DNA from: Kribbella antiqua
GTDB taxonomy: Bacteria > Actinomycetota > Actinomycetes > Propionibacteriales > Kribbellaceae
Assembly: GCF_004345665.1 (NCBI RefSeq)
Contig: NZ_SLWR01000013.1
Coordinates: 124,001 to 188,000 of the forward strand
Reading direction: 5' to 3'
DNA length: 64,000 nt
Shown: positions 33,148 through 41,662 of the stretch, in pieces
Layout of the letters: every line of letters starts with the position of its first letter
Numbering within the stretch: position 1 is the first letter of the stretch
Translations under genes and position numbers: made by a program
The notes under the pieces: model-generated
What the model saw: the letters and a program-made list of their open reading frames with translations, nothing else
Databases searched by the model: none
Told to the model about the DNA's origin: nothing

Positions 33148-33965
33148 ACCGCTACCGCCGCCGTACTTTCGGGCTCGAACTGGTGATGATCGGCGCTGCC
33201 TTCGTGGTCGGCTTCCCGCTGTATGTCCTGGTGAATCTGGCGGTCAGACCCACCTCCGACACGTCCTCGCCGCTGCGGCCGACCGCCTCGCCGACGATGG
33301 AGAACTTCACCGAGGCCTGGCAGCGTGGCGCGCTCGGCGGTGCGCTGTTCAACAGCGTGGTGGTGACCGTCTTCAGTGTGATCGTCGTACTGGCGATCTC
33401 GTCGTTCGCCGCCTATCCGCTCGCCCGTGCGACCGCGCGGTGGTCACGGGGAATGTTCCTGCTGATCATGCTGGGCCTGGCGTTGCCGTTCCAGCTGGCG
33501 GCGCTGCCGCTGTACCAGACCATGCGCGACCTCGGCCTGCTCGGCACCCCCTGGGCGCTGGTTCTGTTCTACTCCGGCCTCCAGGTGCCGTTCACGACCT
33601 TCCTCTACATCGGCTTCCTGCGCGCGCTGCCCCGGGACTTCGAGGATGCCGCTCTCATCGACGGCTGCACGCCCGTACAAGGTTTCCGGTACGTCGTCTT
33701 TCCGATGCTGAAGCCGATCACGGTGACTGCCCTGGTCCTGAACGCGGTCGCGGTCTGGAACGACTTCTTCACGCCGCTGCTCTACCTCAGCGGCAGCGGG
33801 CAGCAGACCATGCCGGTCGCGATCTCCGGCTTCGTCGGTCAGTACGTCACCAACTGGAACCTCATCTTCGCCGCCCTCGTGATCAGCATCGTCCCGATCC
33901 TCCTCGTGTACTTCGCGCTCCAGCGCAGCATCATCAACGGCTTCGCCGGCGGACTCAAGGCATGA
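33144..33965 (+). CDS. Carbohydrate ABC transporter permease, MalG type (second system)
   Basis: The 273-residue protein has six membrane segments and an EAA-type loop with Asp replacing Ala in one position (FEDAALIDGCTP, residues 166-177). Its ATG overlaps the stop of the MalF-type gene (ATGA, 33144-33147). It forms the membrane channel with that subunit. No ATPase gene is present here, as in the first system. Confidence 0.92.
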   Translation: MNRYRRRTFGLELVMIGAAFVVGFPLYVLVNLAVRPTSDTSSPLRPTASPTMENFTEAWQRGALGGALFNSVVVTVFSVIVVLAISSFAAYPLARATARWSRGMFLLIMLGLALPFQLAALPLYQTMRDLGLLGTPWALVLFYSGLQVPFTTFLYIGFLRALPRDFEDAALIDGCTPVQGFRYVVFPMLKPITVTALVLNAVAVWNDFFTPLLYLSGSGQQTMPVAISGFVGQYVTNWNLIFAALVISIVPILLVYFALQRSIINGFAGGLKA

Positions 33966-33996
33966 CTCCATCAACCACTCCATCCGGGAGAAAATC

Positions 33997-35276
33997 ATGA
34001 GAACACCCAGACTGGCTGCCCTGATCGCCGCGACGACCGCCGTGGGCTTGCTGGCCGCCTGCAGCGGTGGCACCAACGCCGGCAGCTCCGGTGGCTCGGG
34101 CGACTCCGGCGAATCCAAGGTCCTGACCCTCGCCTCGGTCGACCAAGGCTCCATCGAGGACGTCGTCAAGGCGTTCGAGAAGGCCAACCCGGGCGTCGAC
34201 GTACGGTTCACCACGGCCGGCGCCGACCAGTACACCCAGCAGATCCGGACCCAGCTCGCCTCGGGGTCCGCGCCGGATGTGATGACGGCGTGGCCGGGCA
34301 ACGGGAACGCGGCGACCACCTTCGTCCTCGCCAAGTCCGGCTACCTGATGGATCTCTCCGACCGGCCGTGGGCCGCCAAACTGCCGCCGCTGATGAAGAG
34401 CCTGTCGCAGTACGAAGGCAAGACCTACACCGGACTCTTCGGGCAGAACGGCATCGGTGCCATCTACAACGACGGCGCGATGAGCAAGGCCGGACTCACA
34501 CCGCCGGGAACGTGGAGCGAACTGCTGAACTTCTGCAAGGCCGGCGCGGCCAAGGGAACGCCGGCGTTTGCCCTGGGCAACCAGGACAACTGGGTGACCC
34601 AGATCGTCCTTTACGCGCTGGTAGCGACGAATGTCTACGGTCCGGACAAGGACTTCGACAAGAAGATGCAGGCGGGCCAGGCAACGTTCGCCGGATCGAA
34701 CTGGAAAGTTGCCCTGGGCAAGTACCTGCAGATGGAGAAGACCGGTTGCTTCCAGAAGAACCCGCTCGGCACCAGCTACGAGGCCAGCCAGACGCTCGCC
34801 GCCACCGGCAAGACGCTCGGCATCGTCCAGGGCAACTGGGTGGTCGCGTTGCTCAAGGGCAAGAACCCGGCCGGCAAGTTCACGCTCAAGGCGCTTCCTG
34901 GTAGTGACAACCCGGCCGAGTTCATCATGCCTGCCGCGGCCGGTGCCGGGTACGCCGTGAACGCCAAGGCGAAGAACAAAGATCTTCCGCTGAAGTTCGT
35001 CGACTATTGATGTCGCCCGAGGGGATGAATCTGTTCGTCACGAAGCAGGGCGGTCTCCCGTCGATTCCCGACACCGGGTTCAGCGCCGACCCGTCGCTGG
35101 CCGAACTGACGAAGTACATCAACGACGACCGGACCGTGCCGTTCATGGACCAGCTCTGGCCCAACCCCAAGGTGCAGCAAACGATGCTGAGCGGCATCCA
35201 GCAACTGTTCAGCGGCCGATCCACTCCGGATAAGGTGCTTGAGGCAATGGACACCGACTACAAGGCAGGTACGTGA
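33997..35276 (+). pseudogene. Sugar-binding lipoprotein gene with a single-base frameshift
   Basis: The first frame (33997-35010) encodes a lipoprotein with lipobox LAAC (Cys22) and a family-1 solute-binding fold, but stops after LPLKFVDY. The next frame begins LMSPEGMNLFVTKQGGLPS and continues to 35276 with PDKVLEAMDTDY. Together they give a normal binding protein of about 426 residues. Losing one base in what was probably TAC-TTG (near 35006) explains the break. It may be a real inactivation or a sequencing error. If real, the truncated product lacks the C-terminal helices and the transporter would not work. It sits between the permeases and the aldo/keto reductase. Confidence 0.8.
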
Positions 35277-36079
35277 CCATCACAGAACTGGCGGGCCGCG
35301 TTGCGCTCGGGGTTGCCGGCATGTCCTTCGAGCCGCGTGACCGTGCTGCCGATCTCGCGACGATCCGAGCCGGCATCGACGCGGGTACGGCGATCCTCGA
35401 CACGGCGCGTGCGTACACCCGGATCGATGTGCCGTCGTACGGCGAAGAGCTGGCAGCGGAGGCGGCTCGCGGTACGAGCGCGATCGTCGGAACGAAAGGT
35501 GGTCATTCGCGCATCGGCCCGACCACCTGGGATGCGGACATCAGCGAACGCCGGATCCGGTCCGACGTCGAGACCAGTCTGCGGGTGTTCGGACGCCTCG
35601 ACCTCTACTACCTGCATCGGGTCGATCTCGCCGAGCAGCCGGTGGAGGAGGGCGTCGGGACTCTCGCGGCCCTTCGCGAGGAGGGGAAGCTGGCCCGGAT
35701 CGGTCTGTCCAACGTCAGCGTCGTCGAGCTCGAGCGGGCGGCGGCAGTCGCCCGCATCGACGCCGTACAGAATCACCACACCGCCATGGGTCGCGAGTCT
35801 GCCGACGTACTCGAGTGGTGCGAAGCCAATGGCGTGGCGTTCTTCGCCTACTCACCGCTGCGATCGTCGGCTCCGGCCCCGCACCTTGCGGACGCGGCAA
35901 AGGCACGCGGCGTTTCGGTACAACGCCTGCAACTGCGCGCGTTGCTGGCGTCATCGCCCGTATTGTCAGTGGTTTCGGGCGCGACCCGACCCGAGACAGT
36001 CCTCGACTCCCTGGCCGCGGAGTCCGAACCCTGGGACGAAGCCCTCGCGGCCGCCTACACCGCAGACCAACCCACGTAG
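35273..36079 (+). CDS. Aldo/keto reductase-family protein
   Basis: The 268-residue protein has the AKR tetrad Asp43 (ILDTARAY), Tyr48, Lys75 (VGTKGG) and His115 (YYLHRVD). It is shorter than the usual 320-340 residues, which is common for sugar-operon members of this family. The GTG start overlaps the stop of the binding protein (GTGA, 35273-35276), so it belongs to the LacI-controlled operon and probably acts on the imported sugar or its product. Confidence 0.85.
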   Translation: MTITELAGRVALGVAGMSFEPRDRAADLATIRAGIDAGTAILDTARAYTRIDVPSYGEELAAEAARGTSAIVGTKGGHSRIGPTTWDADISERRIRSDVETSLRVFGRLDLYYLHRVDLAEQPVEEGVGTLAALREEGKLARIGLSNVSVVELERAAAVARIDAVQNHHTAMGRESADVLEWCEANGVAFFAYSPLRSSAPAPHLADAAKARGVSVQRLQLRALLASSPVLSVVSGATRPETVLDSLAAESEPWDEALAAAYTADQPT

Positions 36080-36088
36080 TCGGCGCGT

Positions 36089-36115
36089 AGGGAGTCTCTG
36101 GCGGTGGGTGTACTG
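36089..36115. promoter_or_regulatory. Promoter-region box shared with the XRE regulator (copy 2)
   Basis: AGGGAGTCTCTG and GTGTACTG repeat the words of 30065-30091 in the same arrangement. The box ends 47 bases before the SDR ATG, suggesting control by the MmyB-type regulator at 30136 or a relative. Confidence 0.65.
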
Positions 36116-36162
36116 GTAGGGCCTCCCTCGGCTGGGGTGAGGGTGTTTATCGTGGCGGGATC

Positions 36163-36864
36163 ATGGCGCTCATTCTTGTTACCGGTGCTTCGGCCGGCCT
36201 TGGGCTCGCGAATGTAGCGGCTCTTACCGACGCCGGGCACGACGTCGCTCTGCATGCACGAAACCGCGATCGCGTTGTGGACCAGAGTGTGCGCGAGGTC
36301 TTGTACGGCGATCTCGCGCAGCTGGATGAGACGGTGAATCTCGCGCGGCAGGCGAATGAGCTCGGCCGGTTCGATGCCGTCATTCATAACGCCGGGGTGC
36401 TCAACGGTCCCGACGTGTTCGCGGTGAACGTTGTCGCGCCGTACGTGCTCACCGCATTGATGACGCCGCCGGCGCGTGCGATCTTCCTCAGCAGTTCGAT
36501 GCACAGATCAGGGTCGACCGACCTCCGCGCTCGCTCTCGGTCCTATTCGGACAGCAAGTTGTATGTCACAGCGCTGGCGATGACGCTCGCCGTACGACGG
36601 CCGGCCTCGATGGCGCACGCGGTCGACCCTGGGTGGGTGCCGACGCGGATGGGCGGGTCCGCGGCGCCCGACAGCCTTGAAGAAGGCCACCAAACTCAGG
36701 AATGGCTCGCCACCGCCGACGAATCCGAGATCAGCCCTCGGTCGGGCGCCTACTGGTATCACCGCAAGCCGCGCCAACCCCACCCCGCCGCTCACGATCC
36801 GCGGTTCCAGCAAGGTCTGCTGCGCCTGCTCGAAGAACACACTGGCATCGGCTTCCCGGCATAA
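36163..36864 (+). CDS. Short-chain dehydrogenase/reductase
   Basis: The 233-residue protein has the SDR coenzyme motif TGASAGLG (7-14), NAG (76-78), a serine at 110-112 and the catalytic YSDSK (Tyr128, Lys132). It reduces a carbonyl or oxidises an alcohol with NAD(P)H. It stands alone with its own shared promoter box and is followed, after 124 bases including a palindrome, by the LLM flavin enzyme. Confidence 0.88.
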   Translation: MALILVTGASAGLGLANVAALTDAGHDVALHARNRDRVVDQSVREVLYGDLAQLDETVNLARQANELGRFDAVIHNAGVLNGPDVFAVNVVAPYVLTALMTPPARAIFLSSSMHRSGSTDLRARSRSYSDSKLYVTALAMTLAVRRPASMAHAVDPGWVPTRMGGSAAPDSLEEGHQTQEWLATADESEISPRSGAYWYHRKPRQPHPAAHDPRFQQGLLRLLEEHTGIGFPA

Positions 36865-36946
36865 CCCACGTGTCAGGCTGGGCGGTGTTCGCGCCCCGCG
36901 ACCACCACCAAACAACCCTGGGCGGAATGAAGCCGGTCTCTCGCGT

Positions 36947-36960
36947 GTTGACATGTCAAC
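36947..36960. promoter_or_regulatory. Perfect palindrome overlapping a TTGACA -35
   Basis: GTTGACATGTCAAC is a perfect 14-base palindrome containing TTGACA, 28 bases before the LLM oxidoreductase ATG. It has the size and symmetry of a MarR-type operator placed on a promoter. Confidence 0.55.
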
Positions 36961-36988
36961 CTGTGTCAATCAGATGGGAGTGGCGGTC

Positions 36989-38020
36989 ATGAGTGACCTG
37001 TTGTTCGGTCTCGACACCTTCGGTGACATCCCGGAGGACGACGAGGGCCGGCCGGTCTCGGATGCGGCGGCGATCCGGCAGGTCGTCGAGGAGGCGGTCC
37101 TCGCCGACGAGCTCGGGGTCGATGCCATTGCGCTCGGTGAGCATCACCGGCCGGAGTACGCGATCTCGACCCCGGAGACGGTGCTGGCCGGGATCGCCGC
37201 GCGTACGTCGCGGATCCGGCTCGGGTCCGGCGTGACCGTGCTGAGTTCGGACGACCCGGTCCGGGTGTTCCAGCGTTTCGCGACCGTCGACGCGCTCTCG
37301 AACGGGCGGGCCGAGGTGATCCTCGGGCGCGGCTCGTTCACCGAGTCGTTCCCGCTGTTCGGGTACGACCTGGCCGATTACGACGCTTTGTTCGAGGAGA
37401 AGCTGCAGCTTTTCGTTCAGCTGCTCGACGAGAAGCCGGTCACCTGGAGCGGCACCACCCGGGCCGCGCTCGACAACGCCGATGTCTATCCCAAGACCGA
37501 GTCCGGCCGCCTGACGACCTGGGTCGGGGTCGGTGGAACGCCGCAGTCAGTCGTGCGTACGGCGTACTACGGTCTGCCGCTGATGCTGGCGATCATCGGT
37601 GGATCGCCAGACCGATTCTCGTCGTACGTCGATCTCTACCGGCGTGCGGCGGAGCAGTTCGGGACGATCGCGCATCCGGTCGGGATGCACTCGCCGGGCT
37701 TCATCGCCGACACCGATGAGGAGGCGAAGGAGCTGTTCTATCCGCGCTACAAGGTCGTCCGCGACCGGATCGGGGCGTTGCGCGGCTGGCCGCCGGTACG
37801 TCGGGAGGAGTTCGACGCCGAGGTCGCGCAGGGTTCGATGTACGTCGGTTCGCCGGAGACGGTGGCCCGCCGGATCGCTGGTGCGGTGCAGCAGCTCGGG
37901 GTCGGGCGCTTCGACCTGATCTACACGGCCGGCTCGCTGCCGATCAGTGCCCGGCTGAGGGCGGTCGAGCTGTACGGCTCGAAGGTGATCCCGATGGTTC
38001 GCGACCTGTTGGCGGAGTGA
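36989..38020 (+). CDS. LLM-class flavin-dependent oxidoreductase
   Basis: The 343-residue protein belongs to the luciferase-like TIM-barrel family: LGVDAIALGEHHRPEYAISTP, IRLGSGVTVLSSDDPVR and the glycine-rich GRAEVILGRGSF and YVGSPETVARRI segments. Members use FMN or F420. The ATG at 36989 follows GGGAG; an in-frame ATG at 36974 is less well spaced. The next gene overlaps or closely follows, encoding an F420-reductase-like protein, which supports a shared redox cofactor. Confidence 0.88.
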   Translation: MSDLLFGLDTFGDIPEDDEGRPVSDAAAIRQVVEEAVLADELGVDAIALGEHHRPEYAISTPETVLAGIAARTSRIRLGSGVTVLSSDDPVRVFQRFATVDALSNGRAEVILGRGSFTESFPLFGYDLADYDALFEEKLQLFVQLLDEKPVTWSGTTRAALDNADVYPKTESGRLTTWVGVGGTPQSVVRTAYYGLPLMLAIIGGSPDRFSSYVDLYRRAAEQFGTIAHPVGMHSPGFIADTDEEAKELFYPRYKVVRDRIGALRGWPPVRREEFDAEVAQGSMYVGSPETVARRIAGAVQQLGVGRFDLIYTAGSLPISARLRAVELYGSKVIPMVRDLLAE

Positions 38021-38022
38021 GC

Positions 38023-38673
38023 ATGACGACAACGATTGGCATTCTCGGTGCGGGCAAGGTTGGCACGGTGCACGCCCGTCTCGCGGTGGCGGCCGGGTAT
38101 CGGGTGCTGATCGCCGGCTCGGGTGAGGTGTCGAAGATCGCGTTGATCGTCGAGATCGTCACGCCCGGAGCCGTCGCGACGACAGCGGCCGAGGCCGCCG
38201 CGCAGGCCGACGTCGTCATCCTCGCGCTCCCGCTCGGCAAGTACCGCACCATCCCGGCCGAGGCGTTGCGCGGCAAGCTCGTGATCGACGCGATGAACTA
38301 CTGGTGGGAGGTCGACGGCATCCGCGACGACCTCCCCGACCCGCGGACGACGTCCAGCGAAATCGTGCAGGCCTTCTTGCCAGACTCACACGTGGTCAAG
38401 GCCTTCAACCACATGGGCTACCACGACCTCGAGGACGGCGCTCGTCCGCAAGGCGCCCTGGACCGCAAGGCCATCGCGATCGCCGGCGAAGACACCGCGG
38501 CGGTCGCCGAGATCGTCGACGCGCTCGGCTTCGACCCGGTGATAGCCGGGCCATTACCCGAGGGCGCCCGCTTCGGACCCGGCACCGAACTCTTCGGCGC
38601 CAACGTCAACGCCACCGAGGTCCGCGCCATGCTCGACCGCTTCCGAGCCCCCGACAAGGACGCCGCAGCGTAG
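38023..38673 (+). CDS. NADPH-dependent F420-reductase-like protein
   Basis: The 216-residue protein begins with the Rossmann motif GILGAGKVGT (Gly6 to Gly14) and contains VVILALPLGKY and the C-terminal VKAFNHMGYHDLE segment shared by F420:NADPH oxidoreductases and related NAD(P)-binding proteins. It has no second domain. GGAG stands 5 bases before the ATG at 38023; a GTG at 38017 that overlaps the preceding stop is an alternative. It is co-transcribed with the LLM flavin enzyme and could supply its reduced cofactor. Confidence 0.75.
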   Translation: MTTTIGILGAGKVGTVHARLAVAAGYRVLIAGSGEVSKIALIVEIVTPGAVATTAAEAAAQADVVILALPLGKYRTIPAEALRGKLVIDAMNYWWEVDGIRDDLPDPRTTSSEIVQAFLPDSHVVKAFNHMGYHDLEDGARPQGALDRKAIAIAGEDTAAVAEIVDALGFDPVIAGPLPEGARFGPGTELFGANVNATEVRAMLDRFRAPDKDAAA

Positions 38674-38746
38674 ATAGTCCTTCAGCGCCAGTGGGTGAGG
38701 GCTTGCTCCAGCGGCGGCGGACGGTCATTGCGAGTGGGCGTCATGG

Positions 38747-39718
38747 TTATGGGGTGCTCCTGCGGACGAAGTCGGTGGCTGGGCGACGTGAGGTGGTGGC
38801 CGGTGGGTGGGCCTGGCCGAAGCGGATCACCATGTCGGCGTAGCCGGACTTCCCGGTGATGTGCTGGACGGCGCGACGGAGGTCGTCGTACTCGAGTGGC
38901 TGGTTCAGGAACGAGGCTGCGACGCCCTCGCGGGTTGCGGTCAGCAGCACGCGTTCCAGCGCGAGGCCCGCCATCACCTGGTCCGCGGGCTCGTCGTTGT
39001 CCGTCGACAGTACGGCGATCGCCGGGTGCTCCTCGAAGGTGGCCCGAGCCCGGGATCGATCGGCGGGCCGTGTCCCCATATCGCGGAATGCCGTGCGGTA
39101 CGTTGCGGCACGAGGTCCGAGCGCGGCCGACGGGATGCCTTCGGTCGGGCGGTCGCCACCGACCCAGCGTGCGCGTTCGGCGGTGCGGTGCCAGTCACCG
39201 ATTTCGCGGAGGTCGCTGTCCAGGAACATGTCGAGGATGGAGCTGACCTGGTCCTCGGACAGCCAGGTGAGCGTGGCGCCCTCGGCGTACGCGGCGAGGA
39301 CCAGTTCGATGCGCGTCTCCTGGGCCAACCCGGCGCTGTGGACCGGTTCGCGACTGGTGTGCCGGCGCGGGATCTCGGCGTACAGGTCTCGCAATTGCTG
39401 ATCCGGTACGCCGGAGTCGACCACGATCCGGGCGAGTAGATCCGGCTCCTCGGGAACCGGGGCAAGCCCGAGCCAGGACTGGTACCCCAGTTCGGCCGCG
39501 GCGCAGCGCAGATTGAACGTGGCCGTGCCGGCGGCGATCCGCAGCGCCCGCCCGGTCGGGTCTTCTGCGGGCAGGGCCCGTGATCCGTCCAGGTAGACGT
39601 CGACTACGCGACCGTCGACCTCGAATCGCCACGGCTGGGTGTTGTGCATACTCGGCGCCGCGACGGCGGCGGTGAGCAGTACGTCGAGCTGTTCCGTCGA
39701 CAGCTGGTCTTCCGGCAT
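38747..39718 (-). CDS. Acg-like nitroreductase-family protein
   Basis: The 323-residue protein has the duplicated nitroreductase-like fold of the Acg family, with the opening AAVAAPSMHNTQPWRFEV near residue 20 and the closing QHITGKSGYADMVIRFGQAHP. Acg of Mycobacterium tuberculosis (DosR regulon) binds FMN but lacks obvious reductase activity, so this one may sequester FMN. ATG 39718 follows AGGAGGG. It lies 58 bases after the FMN-binding split-barrel gene and is probably co-transcribed with it. Confidence 0.8.
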   Translation of the reverse strand: MPEDQLSTEQLDVLLTAAVAAPSMHNTQPWRFEVDGRVVDVYLDGSRALPAEDPTGRALRIAAGTATFNLRCAAAELGYQSWLGLAPVPEEPDLLARIVVDSGVPDQQLRDLYAEIPRRHTSREPVHSAGLAQETRIELVLAAYAEGATLTWLSEDQVSSILDMFLDSDLREIGDWHRTAERARWVGGDRPTEGIPSAALGPRAATYRTAFRDMGTRPADRSRARATFEEHPAIAVLSTDNDEPADQVMAGLALERVLLTATREGVAASFLNQPLEYDDLRRAVQHITGKSGYADMVIRFGQAHPPATTSRRPATDFVRRSTP

Positions 39719-39776
39719 CGGACCCTCCTGGTCGGCAGGTCGCACTAGTTTCCTCAGGCAACCCGTGGGATGTGTG

Positions 39777-40217
39777 TCAGGACGTCGGGCGCTGGGCCCA
39801 GGGCTGGAGGCGGCGGCCGGTGAGGGACTCGGTGCCGAGGCGGATCAGTCGTTGATTGCGCAGCGGAGCCCAGGTGTGCAGCGGCAGTGTTCGTTTGAGG
39901 GCTGCGGCCTCGTCCGGCGACACCACGGACAGGTGGCCCACCGCGGTGACGGTCCAGCCGAGGTGACGGTCGAGATCGATGTCGTCGGCTTCGAACGCGA
40001 CGACATCGCCTCGCTCGGCCGCGCGGAACTTCTCGCCCTCGTCCGAGATGAACACGACGGTGTCGCCGTCGACACAGAAGTTGACCAGCCGCACCGCCGG
40101 CATGCCGCCCAGCGTGAACACCAGCCGGCCCACCGGCGCCGATCCGAGCAGCCCCAGGCACTCCCACTCGTCGAGGATCTCCAGCCCCGACTGGTCGAAG
40201 CGTGCCGTCGCGCCCAT
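39777..40217 (-). CDS. Pyridoxamine 5'-phosphate oxidase-like FMN-binding protein
   Basis: The 146-residue split-barrel protein has the PNPOx-like order GRLVFTLGGMPAVRLVNFCVDGDTVVF, an ISDEGEKFRAAERGDVVAFEADDID strand pair and VTAVGHLSVV. Such small proteins bind FMN, F420 or heme and sit in hypoxia (DosR-type) regulons of actinobacteria. GGAGG precedes both the ATG at 40217 (10 bases) and a GTG at 40220 (7 bases). It forms a two-gene unit with the Acg-like gene. Confidence 0.8.
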   Translation of the reverse strand: MGATARFDQSGLEILDEWECLGLLGSAPVGRLVFTLGGMPAVRLVNFCVDGDTVVFISDEGEKFRAAERGDVVAFEADDIDLDRHLGWTVTAVGHLSVVSPDEAAALKRTLPLHTWAPLRNQRLIRLGTESLTGRRLQPWAQRPTS

Positions 40218-40333
40218 CACAATCCATCCTCCAGCCGGTCGTCGATTCGTCACGCAGGTATTACGAAGCCTGCGTCTCTCATCACACCTGCTCCGGCCCA
40301 TCGGACATCAGTGCCGTACGTCACCCACCGGAC

Positions 40334-40445
40334 GGGACCTTTGGACGTTGGCCAGTGGATACCTTGCGTGATCGACACGGCTGGGGGATGACGGCGACGG
40401 GCCTGGATCAGAGGCGAAGGACCGAACGGCTGGGACTTTCGACCC
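40334..40445. promoter_or_regulatory. Two DevR/DosR-like boxes in a gene-free stretch
   Basis: The region 40221-40646 contains no gene I can support. GGGACTTTCGACCC (40432-40445) matches the DevR/DosR core GGGACTWWAGTCCC at 12 of 14 positions; GGGACCTTTGGACG (40334-40347) matches more weakly. They lie 117-228 bases upstream of the FMN-binding/Acg-like pair, whose homologues elsewhere belong to DosR-type hypoxia regulons. The distance is longer than usual, so the call is tentative. Confidence 0.45.
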
Positions 40446-40646
40446 TGACCGGGTGGGAGAGCGCGGCGGCAGTCTGGAGGCACAGGGGAGCTTGACGGCT
40501 CGCCGGGGCACGGAGCACACACCGAGACAGAGGGCGGTCACGATCCACCGTCAGCAGACGGTCTCCGAATCCCGGCGAGCCGCAGGCCATGTGCGAGCTC
40601 AGCTGGTGAGCGATTGGATGTCGGCCCGGAGGGAGCTGCGACCGGG

Positions 40647-41603
40647 CTAGATCGTGTTGTCCGTGCAGGGCTGAACCACCGGTAGCACGCGGTTGACGAG
40701 CTCGTCGCGGAAGCGGTCGGGCTGGGTGAAGGCTGCGAAGTGGCTGGCGTCGTCGATCAGGGCGAGCTCCTTGTGGGGCGCGTCGAGGTGCTCGAAGTAC
40801 TCCTGCGCGAGGTCGGTCAGCGTTAGTACGTCGCCGGCGCCCTGGAACACGAAGACGGGGACCTCGAAGCGGGGCGGCAGATCGTAGGCGTTGAAGGACA
40901 TGTACTCGCGGAACATGGCCTTCTGCGTGGCCAGGAAGCCTGCGAGTAGATGCCACGCCTCGCGCTTGCTGTAGACGCCGCCCTTGAGCGCCAGCGGGAA
41001 CAGCAGCTTGGTGACGGCGTTGGGTGTGACCGGGTCGGTGGCCATCGTCCACTTCATCTTGAGCTGCCACGCCTTGAGGTCCCAGGAGGCCGGATCGCCG
41101 CCGATCTTCTCCAGGTCGCGGACGGCCTTGGTGTTCCCGGCCGCGGTCACGCGCTCGAGGCAGCGGGCGTAGCCGAGCGCCTCGTTGCGGTGCATGTCCG
41201 CGTAGAGGTCGGTGGTGACGAGCGCGGAGTAGAGGTCGGGACGGCGCTGGGCCAGCGGCAGGCCGATGATCGTGCCCATCGAGCCGGCCATCAGGACGAT
41301 CTTGTCCTTGTCGAGGTGGCTGCGCAGGAACTCGGTGACCTCGATCGCGTCCTCGAGGTGCCGCTCGAAGGGAGCTGTCTGCTTGGTCCCGCGGGCGCGG
41401 GTCTTGCCACAGCCGCGCCGGTCCCACTGGACGACCGTGAAGTGCTGCTCCCAGGACCGGATCAGCGGGGTGAACACGGCGTACGGCGAGCCGGGGCCGC
41501 CATGCAGGACCAGAAGTACGGGGTTGCCGGCGCTCTCGCCGCGGATCTGGATCCACTGCTCGACGCCGCCGATGGACAGGTAGTGCTGCTCGTTGATCGT
41601 CAT
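40647..41603 (-). CDS. Alpha/beta hydrolase, prolyl-iminopeptidase type (S33)
   Basis: The 318-residue protein has HGGPGSP (34-40), the DRRGCGKT segment (61-68) and the nucleophile elbow GSMGT with Ser108, then DASHF supplying the catalytic histidine. These are the marks of the S33 prolyl-iminopeptidase/hydrolase family. There is no signal peptide. No clear ribosome site precedes the ATG at 41603 or a nearby ATG at 41615. It is divergent from a TetR gene with an inverted repeat between, so it is likely under that regulator's control. Confidence 0.82.
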   Translation of the reverse strand: MTINEQHYLSIGGVEQWIQIRGESAGNPVLLVLHGGPGSPYAVFTPLIRSWEQHFTVVQWDRRGCGKTRARGTKQTAPFERHLEDAIEVTEFLRSHLDKDKIVLMAGSMGTIIGLPLAQRRPDLYSALVTTDLYADMHRNEALGYARCLERVTAAGNTKAVRDLEKIGGDPASWDLKAWQLKMKWTMATDPVTPNAVTKLLFPLALKGGVYSKREAWHLLAGFLATQKAMFREYMSFNAYDLPPRFEVPVFVFQGAGDVLTLTDLAQEYFEHLDAPHKELALIDDASHFAAFTQPDRFRDELVNRVLPVVQPCTDNTI

Positions 41604-41621
41604 GTCGCTGACCATACACAC

Positions 41622-41655
41622 GTCTTAGACATCTGTACAAGACGACTGTCTGAGA
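41622..41655. promoter_or_regulatory. Candidate TetR operator between hydrolase and TetR gene
   Basis: TCTTAGACA (41623-41631) is mirrored by TGTCTGAGA (41647-41655), 8 of 9 positions, with TGTACA near the centre. It fills the 59-base divergent spacer. Confidence 0.55.
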
Positions 41656-41662
41656 ATTCTGT

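Noticed and set aside
40453..40650. Possible 65-residue plus-strand gene in the 40.2-40.6 kb gap
   Set aside because: No ribosome site, no recognisable feature, Arg/Gln-rich composition.
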